Assembly (NCBI RefSeq): GCF_900188295.1
Contig: NZ_FZNM01000003.1
Location: 186,001-250,000 of the forward strand
Origin: Paracoccus sediminis
Lineage (GTDB): Bacteria > Pseudomonadota > Alphaproteobacteria > Rhodobacterales > Rhodobacteraceae
DNA: 64,000 nucleotides
Direction of reading: 5' to 3'
The notes beneath the pieces are model-generated. The model did no database searches. It saw nothing but the letters and a program-made list of their open reading frames with translations, and was not told the DNA's origin. Positions within the stretch are counted from its first letter, which is position 1. Each line of letters begins with the position of its first letter. This document shows, one piece after another, positions 45,790-55,023 of this stretch. Both the position numbers and the translations under genes were made by a program.

Positions 45790-46512
45790 ATGACCTATAT
45801 TTCCGGCTTCGTCGCCGCCGTTCCGAACGCCAACAGGGACGCCTTCATCGCCCATGCCAAGGCCGGGTGGCCCTGGTTCCACAAGCGCGGCGCGCTGCGC
45901 ATGGTCGAGTGCCTGGGCGAGGACGTGAAGCCCGGCAAGCAAACCGATTTCTATCGCGCGACCCAGGCCAGGGACGACGAGGTGCCGCTGTTTTCCTGGA
46001 TCGAATGGCCCGACCGGCAAACCTGCGACGCGGCCTGGGCCAGCATGGACAGCGACCCGGATCTGCCGGCCATGCCCGAAATGCCCTTTGACGGGATGCG
46101 CATGTTCTGGGGCGGGTTCGATCCCGTCGTTCAGGTGGGCGAAAGCACCCCCGGCCGCTATGTCCAGGGCTTCGTGCTGGCCGCGCCGGGCGACCGGAAG
46201 CAGGCCTATATCGACATGGCCAACAGCGCGACCGACATGTTCCGGCGATACGGCGCGACCTGTCAGGTCGAATGCTGGGGCGCGGACGTGCCCCATGGCA
46301 AGCAGACCGACTTTTACCGCGCGACCCAAGCCAAGGACGGCGAGGTGCCGCTGTTTTCCTGGATCGAATGGCCCGACCGCGCCACCTGCGACGCGGCGGG
46401 CCGCAAAATGGAGGCCGAGATGGCCGGGATGGACATGCCCGACATGCCCTTTGACGGGATGCGCATGTTCTGGGGCGGGTTCACCCCGGTCTTCGACAGT
46501 AAGACCGCCTAA
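45790..46512 (+). CDS. Tandem-duplicated DUF1428 protein
   Basis: DUF1428 proteins are normally single, about 117 residues, of ferredoxin-like dimeric fold and unknown function. This 240-residue protein contains two copies joined head to tail (about 1-119 and 122-240). Each copy has a YI/YV-SGFV or QGFVLAAP start, GEDV/GADV-GKQTDFYRATQ, EVPLFSWIEWPDR-TCDAA and MPFDGMRMFWGGF. Two runs of 39 bases are identical between copies (45978/46341 and 46081/46444), both offset by 363 bases. This suggests recent duplication or gene conversion. AAAGGA is six bases before the ATG. Confidence 0.9.
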   Translation: MTYISGFVAAVPNANRDAFIAHAKAGWPWFHKRGALRMVECLGEDVKPGKQTDFYRATQARDDEVPLFSWIEWPDRQTCDAAWASMDSDPDLPAMPEMPFDGMRMFWGGFDPVVQVGESTPGRYVQGFVLAAPGDRKQAYIDMANSATDMFRRYGATCQVECWGADVPHGKQTDFYRATQAKDGEVPLFSWIEWPDRATCDAAGRKMEAEMAGMDMPDMPFDGMRMFWGGFTPVFDSKTA

Positions 46513-46522
46513 GAATGCGATC

Positions 46523-47002
46523 ATGGCCAAGGTTCGCGGAGATCCCGTCCGGTTCGAGCTTGCGCCCGGCACGGGCGCGCTGGATGCGGCGGGCGCATTC
46601 CGTGCGGGCGGGGCGGCCTTTGATCCGCAAACGGCCGGGCACGGCAACCGGGCGGAACCGATGTCGGGCGATCCGGAGGCGGGCTTTCGTTTCCCTTCGA
46701 ACCTGTTCGGCGGGTCCACGGGCGGCGCGATGGACAGGGGTGACATAGGCACATATCGGATATTCGGCCATGACGGGTCCGACATTGGCAGCATGACGGG
46801 CCTGGGCACGGCGCCGCAGCCCCGTTGGCTGGCCTGCTTTGGGATCAACGGCACAAATTCCGCCGCCCGCCGGATCACGGACCCAGGCGGCGCCATCCGG
46901 CACGGCCCCGCCCTCGTTCCGGGGGATGCGCATATCGTCGCCGCGACCGATCCGCGGGACGCCCGGTTCGCGCTGGCCGGGCCGCAGGAGGAAACACCAT
47001 GA
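46523..47002 (+). CDS. Rearranged VOC/glyoxalase-like protein
   Basis: The 159-residue frame begins MAKVRGDPVRFELAPG and LDAAGAF, the normal start of a VOC domain, but the next about 45 residues do not resemble the fold. Recognisable VOC text resumes at MDRGDIGTYRIFGHDGSDIG, then PRWLACFGINGTNSAARRI, GGAIRHGPALVPGDAHIVAA and DPRDARFALAGP. It could be a VOC gene with an internal replacement or deletion, whether still functional or not. It overlaps the GST gene by ATGA and follows the DUF1428 gene by ten bases, so it is likely cotranscribed. Confidence 0.6.
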   Translation: MAKVRGDPVRFELAPGTGALDAAGAFRAGGAAFDPQTAGHGNRAEPMSGDPEAGFRFPSNLFGGSTGGAMDRGDIGTYRIFGHDGSDIGSMTGLGTAPQPRWLACFGINGTNSAARRITDPGGAIRHGPALVPGDAHIVAATDPRDARFALAGPQEETP

Positions 47003-47640
47003 GCCTGATCCTGACCACCTATGACTGGGTGCCCGACGCTCCGCGCGGCTTTGTGCGCGACATCCGCGTTCGCTGGCTGCTAGAGGAACTGGGACGTTCC
47101 TACCGCGTCGAAACCGTGCCGTCGCGCGGCAAGACCGCCGCCCATCTGGACAGCCAGCCCTTTCACCAGGTGCCCTTCGTTCGCGACGGCGACCTGACCC
47201 TGTTCGAATCGGGCGCGATCCTGCTGCATCTGGCCGAAGGCACCGGCCTGATGCCCGACGCGCAGCGCCCGCAGGTCCAGCAATGGCTGATCGCCGCCCT
47301 GAACAGCGTCGAGCCGTTCAGCATGGCCTGGATCGTCGCCCGGTTCTTCGACAAAGATCAGGCCGCCGCCGCCCGCCGCGAACTGTTGCTGCGCCAGCGG
47401 CTTGGGCAGTTGCAGGCGGCCCTGGGCGACCACGACTGGCTGATGGGCGGCACCTTCACCGTGGCCGACCTGCTGATGGCCGACATCCTGCGCATTCCCG
47501 CGCAGAACGGCCTGCTGGACGATCTGCACGGCCTTGCGGCCTATGTCGAACGCGCCACCGACCGCCCGGCCTTTCGCAAGGCCCTGGCCGACCAGATGGC
47601 GCACTGGCGGGCGGCGGACGACCGAAAGGCCGCCCCCTAG
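46999..47640 (+). CDS. Glutathione S-transferase family protein
   Basis: The 213-residue protein has a thioredoxin-like N domain (LTTYDWVPDAPRGFVRDIRVRWLLEELG) with the cis-Pro segment HQVPFVRDGDLTLFESGAILLHLAE. The helical C domain has DHDWLMGGTFTVADLLMADILR, the N-capping motif of GSTs. Substrate is unknown. CAGGAGGAA six bases before the ATG is one of the best ribosome sites in the window and supports this start despite the overlap with the upstream gene. Confidence 0.93.
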   Translation: MSLILTTYDWVPDAPRGFVRDIRVRWLLEELGRSYRVETVPSRGKTAAHLDSQPFHQVPFVRDGDLTLFESGAILLHLAEGTGLMPDAQRPQVQQWLIAALNSVEPFSMAWIVARFFDKDQAAAARRELLLRQRLGQLQAALGDHDWLMGGTFTVADLLMADILRIPAQNGLLDDLHGLAAYVERATDRPAFRKALADQMAHWRAADDRKAAP

Positions 47641-47714
47641 GGCCGTGCACCGCGCATCTTGGCCTTTGCCTCGGGTTTCGCTAATCCGTCCCCAAGCCAA
47701 GGGGATCTGCCGAC

Positions 47715-50700
47715 ATGAGCATGGACAAAAGCTTTGACGCCACCGCAGCCGAGGCGCGGATCAGCGCGGCCTGGGACGCATCGAACGCCTTCGCCGCCGG
47801 GGCCAATGCCCGGCGTGCGGAAACCTTCACGGTGATGATCCCGCCGCCGAACGTCACCGGCAGCCTGCATATCGGCCACGCCTTCAACAACACCTTGCAG
47901 GACATCCTGGTCCGCTGGCACCGGATGCGCGGCTTCGACGTGCTGTGGCAGCCCGGACAGGACCACGCGGGCATCGCCACGCAGATGGTCGTGGAACGCA
48001 AGCTGGCCGCCGAGGGCAAGCCGCCACGCCGCGACTGGTCGCGCAAGGATTTCACCACTGAAATCTGGCGATGGAAACAGGAATCCGGCGACACGATCAT
48101 CAACCAGTTGAAACGGTTGGGCGCATCCTGCGACTGGTCGCGCAACGCCTTCACCATGTCGGGCGCACCCGGTGCCCCTGCGGGCGAGGACGGTAATTTC
48201 CACGACGCCGTGATCCGGGTCTTTGTCGATCTCTACAACAAGGGCATCATCTATCGCGGCAAGCGTCTGGTGAACTGGGATCCGCATTTCGAGACCGCGA
48301 TCAGCGACCTCGAGGTCGAGAACCGCGAGGTTCCGGGCCACATGTGGCACTTCAAGTATCCGCTGGCGGGCGGCGAAACCTATGAATACGTGGAACGCGA
48401 CGCGGACGGCAACGTCACGCTGCGCGAGACGCGCGATTACATCAGCATCGCCACCACCCGGCCCGAGACGATGCTGGGCGACGGCGCGGTGGCGGTCCAC
48501 CCGGACGACGCGCGCTATGCCCCCATCGTCGGCAAGCTGTGCGAGATCCCGGTCGGACCCAAGGAACACCGCCGCCTGATCCCGATCATCACCGACGACT
48601 ACCCCGACCCCGATTTCGGGTCCGGCGCGGTCAAGATCACCGGGGCGCATGACTTCAACGACTACGCGGTGGCGCTGCGCAACAACATCCCGCTCTATGC
48701 GCTGATGGACACCAAGGGCGCGATGCGCACGGACGGGCTGTCCTATACTGAGTCCGCCGCCATCGCCACCCGCGCCGCGCGGGGCGAGGATGTGGGCGAC
48801 GTGTCCCAGGTGAACCTGGTCCCCGAGGATCTGCGCGGCCTGGACCGTATGGATGCCCGCAAGCGGGTGATCGACCAGATCAATGCCGAGCGTCTGGCCG
48901 TGACCTATCTGCACAAGGAGATCGACCGCGACACCGGGGCCGAGCATCTGGAACGCCGCCCGCTGGTCGATGCCAAGCCGATCATGCAGCCCTTTGGCGA
49001 CCGGTCCGGCGTGGTGATCGAGCCGATGCTGACCGACCAGTGGTTCGTGGACACCCAGCGCATCGTCGGCCCGGCGCTGGAGGCCGTGCGCGACGGCCGC
49101 ACCGCGATCCTCCCCGAGCAGCACAAGAAGGTCTATTTCAACTGGCTGGAAAATATCGAGCCTTGGACGATCAGCCGCCAGCTGTGGTGGGGGCATCAGA
49201 TCCCGGTCTGGTACGGGCTGGATCTTGGGATGGAAGGTCAGGTCGATGACGACCACGATGGCGAACTGGACGATGTCGAGATCTTCGCGCTGCTCGAGGA
49301 GGGTCTGGTCCACCGCGACGAAATCCACCATGCCGCCCCAAACTTTGGCGAGGTGATCGAACAGTTCCGCGATTCCATCGCCGCCCTGCCGCAGCCCCTG
49401 GAAATCGCCCGCATTGTCGAGGTCGCCGACCGCGAGGCGGCCATCGACGCCTTTGCGCAGGGCCTGGCCGATTACAACCTGACCCAGGATCCGACCCGGC
49501 TGGTCTATCCCGTCTGGCGCGACCCCGATGTCCTCGACACCTGGTTCTCCTCCGGTCTCTGGCCCCTCGGCACGCTGGGCTGGCCCGAGGACACGCCGGA
49601 ACTGCGCCGGTATTTCCCGACCGACGTGCTGGTCACGGGCTTCGACATCATCTTCTTCTGGGTCGCCCGGATGATGATGATGCAGCTCGAGGTCGCGGGC
49701 GACGTGCCGTTCCGCACGGTCTATGTCCACGGCCTCGTGCGCGATGAAAAGGGCGCCAAGATGTCGAAGTCGAAAGGCAACGTCATCGACCCGCTGTTGC
49801 TGATCGACGAATACGGCGCCGACGCGCTGCGCATGACGCTGACCGGCATGGCCGCGATGGGCCGCGACCCCAAGCTGGGGCCGAAGCATGTCGAAGGCGC
49901 GCGGAACTTCGTCACCAAGATCTGGAACGCCACCCGGTTCGCCGAAATGAACGGCGTACGCGGCGGCGGCCCCCTGCCCCGGCCCACGCATACCGTGAAC
50001 CGCTGGATCATCGGAGAGGTCGCGCGCATCCGCATGGCCACCGACGAGGCGCTGGCGACATACCGCTTCAACGACGCGGCGAACGGGCTTTACGCCTTTG
50101 TCTGGGGCACGGTCTGCGACTGGTATGTCGAATTCGCCAAGCCGCTGCTGGACAGCGACCATGCCGACGAGACCCGCGCGACGATGGGTTGGGTGCTGGA
50201 CCAGTGCTATCTGCTGCTGCACCCCATCATGCCCTTCGTGACCGAGGAATTGTGGCGCCTGACCGGGGACCGCGACCGGATGCTGGTCCACGGCGACTGG
50301 CCGGACTATGGGGCCGACCTGATCGACCCGGATGCCGACCGCCAGATGAACTGGGTCATTTCGCTGATCGAGGCGGTTCGGTCGGCCCGCGCCCAGATGG
50401 GGGTTCCGGCGGGCGCCAAGCTGGACCTGATCGTGACCCAGGCGGACGATGCGGCCCGCGCGGCCCTTGCCGCCAATGCGCCGCTAATCGAACGGCTGGC
50501 CCGCGTCAATGCCCCGGCGGACGGCGTGGCGGGGCGTGGCATGATCGCGGTCGCGGCGCAGGGGGCCAGCTTTGCCCTGCCCATCGGCGACGTGATCGAC
50601 GTGGCGGCGGAAACGGCGCGGTTGCAGAAGGCGGTGGCGAAATCCGAAAAGGACGCGGATGGGCTGCGCAAGCGGCTGGGCAATCCACGCTTCGTCGAAA

Positions 50701-50804
50701 ACGCCGAAGCCGAGGTGATCGCGGAAACCCGCGACAAGCTGGCCGCGCTTGACGACGACATCGCCCGGCTGAACACGGCCCTGGCGCAGTTGGCGGCGCT
50801 GTGA
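47715..50804 (+). CDS. valS: Valyl-tRNA synthetase
   Basis: ValRS charges tRNA-Val and edits mischarged threonine. The 1029-residue class I enzyme has HIGH in [18 protein letters not shown] (52-55), the CP1 editing domain ([34 protein letters not shown]), KMSKS in [14 protein letters not shown] (682-686), the anticodon-binding helical domain and a C-terminal coiled coil (about 965-1029, [19 protein letters not shown]). An acidic insert near residues 510-530 ([17 protein letters not shown]) is longer than in E. coli. It is preceded by its own 74-bp gap, and dispersed repeat copy B follows it. Confidence 0.98.
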   Translation: MSMDKSFDATAAEARISAAWDASNAFAAGANARRAETFTVMIPPPNVTGSLHIGHAFNNTLQDILVRWHRMRGFDVLWQPGQDHAGIATQMVVERKLAAEGKPPRRDWSRKDFTTEIWRWKQESGDTIINQLKRLGASCDWSRNAFTMSGAPGAPAGEDGNFHDAVIRVFVDLYNKGIIYRGKRLVNWDPHFETAISDLEVENREVPGHMWHFKYPLAGGETYEYVERDADGNVTLRETRDYISIATTRPETMLGDGAVAVHPDDARYAPIVGKLCEIPVGPKEHRRLIPIITDDYPDPDFGSGAVKITGAHDFNDYAVALRNNIPLYALMDTKGAMRTDGLSYTESAAIATRAARGEDVGDVSQVNLVPEDLRGLDRMDARKRVIDQINAERLAVTYLHKEIDRDTGAEHLERRPLVDAKPIMQPFGDRSGVVIEPMLTDQWFVDTQRIVGPALEAVRDGRTAILPEQHKKVYFNWLENIEPWTISRQLWWGHQIPVWYGLDLGMEGQVDDDHDGELDDVEIFALLEEGLVHRDEIHHAAPNFGEVIEQFRDSIAALPQPLEIARIVEVADREAAIDAFAQGLADYNLTQDPTRLVYPVWRDPDVLDTWFSSGLWPLGTLGWPEDTPELRRYFPTDVLVTGFDIIFFWVARMMMMQLEVAGDVPFRTVYVHGLVRDEKGAKMSKSKGNVIDPLLLIDEYGADALRMTLTGMAAMGRDPKLGPKHVEGARNFVTKIWNATRFAEMNGVRGGGPLPRPTHTVNRWIIGEVARIRMATDEALATYRFNDAANGLYAFVWGTVCDWYVEFAKPLLDSDHADETRATMGWVLDQCYLLLHPIMPFVTEELWRLTGDRDRMLVHGDWPDYGADLIDPDADRQMNWVISLIEAVRSARAQMGVPAGAKLDLIVTQADDAARAALAANAPLIERLARVNAPADGVAGRGMIAVAAQGASFALPIGDVIDVAAETARLQKAVAKSEKDADGLRKRLGNPRFVENAEAEVIAETRDKLAALDDDIARLNTALAQLAAL

Positions 50805-50810
50805 GCCATT

Positions 50811-50874
50811 CCGCCGGGGGCGCTTGCGGGGAACGCAGGAGCCTCCGGCGGGGAAATTTGCGTGAAGAAGACGC
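50811..50874 (+). repeat. Dispersed repeat copy B
   Basis: Seven bases after the valS stop, CCGCCGGGGGCGCTTG through CCTCCGGCGG can fold, and is followed by GGGGAAATTTGCGTGAAGAAGACGCC. The tail ATTTGCGTGAAGAAGA is identical to copy D. It fills the space between the convergent valS and aminotransferase genes. Confidence 0.75.
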
Positions 50875-51969
50875 CTAGAGGGTCTTGAGCGCGCGCGGCA
50901 GGGCCTGGGCCAGGATGTCCAGTTCGGGGCCGGGCGCGCAACTGATGCGGATGCAGCGGTTCAGCGGCGCCACGCCGGGCATTCGGATGAAGACGCCTTC
51001 GGTTGCCAGCGCATCGACCAGCCGGCGGGCGAAGGCGCCGTCGCGGCCGATATCGACGGCCACGAAGTTGGTGGCCGACGGCAGCGCGGTCATGCCGTTG
51101 TGGGCGGCGATGGCGGCGATGCGGTCGCGGGCTGCGGCAACCCAGGTCACGACCCGCGCCAGCCAGTCCTGATCCGCCAAGGCCGCCAGCGCGCCGGCCT
51201 GGCCGGTGCGGTTCACGCCGAAATGGTTGCGCACGCGATCAAAGCCCGCGATCAGGTCGGGATGGCCGATGGCATAGCCCATCCGCGCGCCCGCCATGCC
51301 ATAGGCCTTGGAAAAGGTGCGCATCCGGATGACGCGCGGATCGTCAGGATCGATGTCGGGCATAGACTCTGCCGGGACGAATTCGGCATAGGCTTCGTCC
51401 AGCACCAGCAGCGCGCCTTCGGGCATCCGGTCCAGCATCGCCTGAATCACCGCGCCCTTGTGCCAGCTTCCCATGGGGTTGTCGGGATTGGCGAGATAGA
51501 CCAGCCGCGCCCCGGTTTCCGTGGCCCGGTCCAGCAGGGCCTGCGGGTCTTCGGCATCGTTGCGATAGGGCACCTTGTGCAGCGTGCCGCCAAAGCCTGC
51601 CACATGAAAGTTGAAGGTCGGATAGGCCCCGTCCGAGGTCACGACCGCATCCCCCGGCGCGACCAGCAGCCGCACCAGCAGGCCCAGCAGGCCGTCGATC
51701 CCCTCGCCCACCACGATGTTTCCAGGTTGGACGCCGTGATGGGCGGCAAGCGCATCGATCAGATCAAAGCTGGTCGGATCGCCGTATTTCCAGGCATCGG
51801 TTGCCGCGGCCTGCATCGCCGCCACCGCGCGGGGGCTGGGACCGAACCCGTTCTCGTTGGCGCCCAGCCGCGCGGCGAAGGGGCGGCCCGTCCGGCGTTC
51901 CAGCGTTTCCGGCCCGACAAAGGGCACGCTCGCGGGCAGGGTCGCGGCAATCGGGGCGAAACGGATCAT
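50875..51969 (-). CDS. HisC-like PLP-dependent aminotransferase
   Basis: The 364-residue fold-type I aminotransferase has LGANENGFGPSPRAV, VVGEGIDGLLGLLVRLL, the Asn/Tyr pocket VYLANPDNPMGSW, LVLDEAYAEFV and the Schiff-base Lys in MRTFSKAYGMAGARMGYAIG. This is the histidinol-phosphate aminotransferase group, which also includes aromatic aminotransferases. No other his genes are present, so the in vivo substrate is open. Its ATG at 51969 shares a base with the stop of the RAM protein gene (TGATG). Confidence 0.9.
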   Translation of the reverse strand: MIRFAPIAATLPASVPFVGPETLERRTGRPFAARLGANENGFGPSPRAVAAMQAAATDAWKYGDPTSFDLIDALAAHHGVQPGNIVVGEGIDGLLGLLVRLLVAPGDAVVTSDGAYPTFNFHVAGFGGTLHKVPYRNDAEDPQALLDRATETGARLVYLANPDNPMGSWHKGAVIQAMLDRMPEGALLVLDEAYAEFVPAESMPDIDPDDPRVIRMRTFSKAYGMAGARMGYAIGHPDLIAGFDRVRNHFGVNRTGQAGALAALADQDWLARVVTWVAAARDRIAAIAAHNGMTALPSATNFVAVDIGRDGAFARRLVDALATEGVFIRMPGVAPLNRCIRISCAPGPELDILAQALPRALKTL

Positions 51970-52205
51970 CAGAAGGCGCGGAAGGTCATGGTGGTCAGCG
52001 TGCGGCTTATATGGGGAATGTCGAACAGGCGTTCGGACAGGAACCGGCCGATATCCTGATCCTCGGGGATATAGACCTTGGCGATCAGGTCGTAATCGCC
52101 GGACGTGGAATACAACTCGCTCACGACCTCTCGGTCGTAGATGGCCTGGGCGACCTGATAGGTCTTGCCAGGCTCGCAGCGGAACTGAACGAAGACGGGT
52201 CGCAT
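51969..52205 (-). CDS. Stand-alone Lrp/AsnC ligand-binding (RAM) domain protein
   Basis: The 78-residue protein is an AsnC-type effector domain without a helix-turn-helix: PVFVQFRCEPGKTYQVAQAI, VSELYSTSGDYDLIAKVYI and RTLTTMTFRAF. Such demi-regulators bind amino acids and may pair with full-length Lrp proteins. It is cotranslated with the downstream aminotransferase (one-base stop/start overlap), so sensing the substrate or product of that enzyme is an attractive inference. Confidence 0.9.
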   Translation of the reverse strand: MRPVFVQFRCEPGKTYQVAQAIYDREVVSELYSTSGDYDLIAKVYIPEDQDIGRFLSERLFDIPHISRTLTTMTFRAF

Positions 52206-52235
52206 CGGGGCCTCCTGGGATCGGTCGGGCGCAGG

Positions 52236-53606
52236 TTAGACCGCCACTGCCGGACGGGTCCAGACCCCGCGCGCATGACCGCGCCAGAACCGCGCCATCA
52301 GCAGGGCCGATGCCACCGTCAGTCCGACGCAAAGGCCCAGCCACAGCCCGGCGGGTCCATGTCCCAGCGGAAAGGCCAGACCCCAGGCCACCGGAATTCC
52401 CACCAGCCAATAGCTGAAGCCCGCGATCCACATCGGCACACGGGTGTCATGGACGCCCCGCAGGAAGCCAAGCGCGATCACCTGAAAGGCGTCCGCCAAC
52501 TGGAACAGCGCCGCATAGACCAGCAGCGCCGCGCCAAGCGCCACGATGGCAGGCCCGCGCGGATCGGCGGGGTCGAGGTAAAGCCGCACCAGCCCCTCGC
52601 CCGCGATCAGATACAGCGCGATGGCAAGGCCGGCAAAGGCCAGCGACAGGCCGATCACGGTGATCGCCGCGTCGCGCATCCAGGCGTCATCGCCGCGGCC
52701 CTTGGCCTGGCCGACGCGGACCGTGGCGGCGTTTGACAGACCCAGATGAACCATGAAGGTGATCGAACAGATTTGCAGCGCGATGCCGTGGGCGGCCAGT
52801 TGCTGCGTGCCGATCCAGCCCATCATAACGTTCGATCCGACGAACAGCCCGCCCTCGGCCACCATGGTCAGGCCGATGGGCCAGCCCAGCCGGAACACCT
52901 GCCGCATGGCGACGGGATCGGGTTTCCAGAACCGCTGGAACAGCCGATACTTGCGCGTGGCAGGCAGCCAGCGGGCGTAGGCGACCAACAGGCCAAGCTG
53001 GACGACCTGCACCGTCAGGCTGGCGATGGCCGCGCCGCGGACCCCCAGTTCGGGGGCGCCCAGGGTGCCAAAGATCAGCATCCCGTTCAGCGCCACGTTC
53101 AGCGGCAGACCGACCAGCGTGACCCACATCACGACCTGCGTCCGCTCCATCGCGGCCAGGTATGAATTCAACGTCACCTGCGCCAGCACCACGGGCAGTC
53201 CCCAGCCGGCGATGCGCAGGTAATCCTGCGCATGGGCTGCCACCGCTGGCGTCTGGCCCAGGGCGCGCAGGACCGGGTCGGAAAACCACATCAGCGGCGT
53301 GACCGCCAGGCCGAAGCCCAGCGACAGCCACAGCGCCATGCGGGCCGACCGGCGCACCTCGATGTCGTCGCCGCGCGCGATGGCGGTGGCGATCAGTCCC
53401 AGCACGGCCGTGCCGAAGCCCATCCCCAGAAAGAACAGGATGTGAAAGAACGAGGTCGCGATGACCAGACCGGCCAGCGTTTCCACGCCGTACCAACCGA
53501 CCATCACCGTATCGGCCACGCCGATGCTCATGCGCGCCAGATGGCTGCCGATCAGCGGCAGGCCCAGCGACAGCGTTGCGGCGATATGGGGCAGGTAACG
53601 GACCAT
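52236..53606 (-). CDS. MATE family efflux transporter
   Basis: The 456-residue inner-membrane protein has twelve hydrophobic segments in two MatE repeats: IGSHLARMSIGVADTVMVGWYGVETLAGLVIAT in the first (read in pieces: SIGVADTVMVGWYG) and SLTVQVVQLGLLVAYARWLP / GLSNAATVRVGQAKGRGDD in the second. This is the NorM-type topology exporting cationic compounds by Na+ or H+ exchange. The start ATG 53606 begins a normal-length N terminus. It lies 30 bases downstream of nothing functional and precedes the RAM gene in the same direction. Confidence 0.94.
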   Translation of the reverse strand: MVRYLPHIAATLSLGLPLIGSHLARMSIGVADTVMVGWYGVETLAGLVIATSFFHILFFLGMGFGTAVLGLIATAIARGDDIEVRRSARMALWLSLGFGLAVTPLMWFSDPVLRALGQTPAVAAHAQDYLRIAGWGLPVVLAQVTLNSYLAAMERTQVVMWVTLVGLPLNVALNGMLIFGTLGAPELGVRGAAIASLTVQVVQLGLLVAYARWLPATRKYRLFQRFWKPDPVAMRQVFRLGWPIGLTMVAEGGLFVGSNVMMGWIGTQQLAAHGIALQICSITFMVHLGLSNAATVRVGQAKGRGDDAWMRDAAITVIGLSLAFAGLAIALYLIAGEGLVRLYLDPADPRGPAIVALGAALLVYAALFQLADAFQVIALGFLRGVHDTRVPMWIAGFSYWLVGIPVAWGLAFPLGHGPAGLWLGLCVGLTVASALLMARFWRGHARGVWTRPAVAV

Positions 53607-53684
53607 GAATCCGCCTTAGCGCGGCCCGGCAGGCTTCACAATCTGCACGTCGGGCAGGCTGTCTTGCGGCGGGGTTGAAAGCGG

Positions 53685-54032
53685 TCAGTCCCGAACGATC
53701 ACCCGGACATTGCGGACATGGGTGATGATGCGGCCGCGCACATCGTCGGGTTCGGTGGCGACAGCCTGGATCAATGCCCGCATGTCGCCGCGCGCGGTGT
53801 TCAACTGATCGATCAGGGACATGACCATGACCAGGACATCGTTGGGCAGGTCATAGACATCGGACAGGTCGCACAGCAGTTGCAGGCGCGCCACATCGGC
53901 TTCCGTGAAGGCGTGGCCCTGCGGCGTGACGACCGGCGTCACCACATGGGCGGCGACAAAGGATCGCAGCCGCGCGGGATCCAGATCGTCCAGGATCGCC
54001 ACGACGTCGGTTTCCGAATAATGACGGGCCAT
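53685..54032 (-). CDS. cbpM: CbpM-like chaperone modulator
   Basis: The 115-residue protein has the CbpM/MerR-like pattern: YSETDVVAILDDLDPARLRSFV at the start, AFTEADVARLQLLCDLSDVYDLPNDVLVMVMSLIDQL in the middle (WHTH-derived helices). CbpM binds the J domain of CbpA and inhibits its co-chaperone activity. Its ATG at 54032 lies four bases after the dnaJ-type gene's stop, the same pairing and order as E. coli cbpA-cbpM. Confidence 0.82.
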   Translation of the reverse strand: MARHYSETDVVAILDDLDPARLRSFVAAHVVTPVVTPQGHAFTEADVARLQLLCDLSDVYDLPNDVLVMVMSLIDQLNTARGDMRALIQAVATEPDDVRGRIITHVRNVRVIVRD

Positions 54033-54036
54033 CCGC

Positions 54037-54966
54037 TTACCCCCCCGCCTCCATCCCGGCGCGCGGATCATAAGGGTGATCCTTGCGCCAGCCTTCCATG
54101 AAGCGGGCCAGATCCTCGTCCACCCTGGGCGGCATCACGACCTTGAGTTCCACCTGCTGATCGCCGCCGTTGACGCCCCGCCCGCGCAGGCGCAGTTTTT
54201 GCCCGGTGGTGGCGCCCCTGGGGATGGTCAGGTTGACCGGGCCGTCGATGGTGGGGGCGGCGACCTTTCCGCCCAGAACCGCCTCGGGCAGGCTGATGGG
54301 AAGGGTCAGGTGGATGTCGTCGCCCTCGCGGCGGAAATCGGGATGGGGGGCGATGGCGACGGTCAGATAGGCGTCGCCCGATCCCCCCTGCCCCAGGCCC
54401 TGCCCGCCCTTGCCCTTCAGCCGGATGGTCTGGCCATCGCGCACGCCCTTGGGAATCGCCACCTCCAGATCGCCGCCTTCGGGCAGGGTGATGCGGGTCT
54501 TGCCGCCCCGCGCGGCGGTCAGGAAATCGACCTCGAGCGAGAAGCGGTAATCCTGGCCGCGCACATGGAAATCGCGCGGATCCTCGGCCCCGCGCCCAAA
54601 GCCGCCGAACCCCCCGCCGCGCCGGCCGAACAGGTCGGAAAAGACCCCCGACAGGTCGGGGTCGCCGTCGAAGCCATAGCTGCGGGCATAGGGATTGCCC
54701 GCCGCCTCGGCATGGTCGCGCCAGGGGCGGCGCTGCGGGCGCTCCTGTCCCTGAGCGTCGATTTCGCCCGCGTCAAAGCGGCGGCGCTGTTCGGCATCCC
54801 TCAGCAGGTCATAGGCGGCAGATGCGGCCTTGAAGCGCGCGGTCGCTGCCGGATCGGGGTTCAGATCGGGGTGATCGGCCTTGGCGATCTTGCGATAGGC
54901 CTTCTTGATCTCGGCGTCCGTCGCCGATTTCGTCAGTCCCAAGGCTGCATAGGGATCGCCCGCCAT
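54037..54966 (-). CDS. cbpA: CbpA-type DnaJ co-chaperone
   Basis: The 309-residue protein has a J domain (DPYAALGLTKSATDAEIKKAYRKIAK, HPD at 32-34), a Gly/Phe-rich linker (GRRGGGFGGFGRGAED near 113-128) and two C-terminal substrate-binding beta domains (GGDLEVAIPKGVRDGQTIRLKGKGGQG; GPVNLTIPRGATTGQKLRLRGRG). There is no CXXCXGXG zinc region, which separates it from DnaJ and makes it CbpA. It stimulates DnaK and in E. coli binds curved DNA in stationary phase. It is followed by its inhibitor gene. Confidence 0.93.
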   Translation of the reverse strand: MAGDPYAALGLTKSATDAEIKKAYRKIAKADHPDLNPDPAATARFKAASAAYDLLRDAEQRRRFDAGEIDAQGQERPQRRPWRDHAEAAGNPYARSYGFDGDPDLSGVFSDLFGRRGGGFGGFGRGAEDPRDFHVRGQDYRFSLEVDFLTAARGGKTRITLPEGGDLEVAIPKGVRDGQTIRLKGKGGQGLGQGGSGDAYLTVAIAPHPDFRREGDDIHLTLPISLPEAVLGGKVAAPTIDGPVNLTIPRGATTGQKLRLRGRGVNGGDQQVELKVVMPPRVDEDLARFMEGWRKDHPYDPRAGMEAGG

Positions 54967-55023
54967 GACCTGTCCTCATCCTATGGCTTATGGATCAACA
55001 AGATAGGCAATAGCCGGGCGCGA

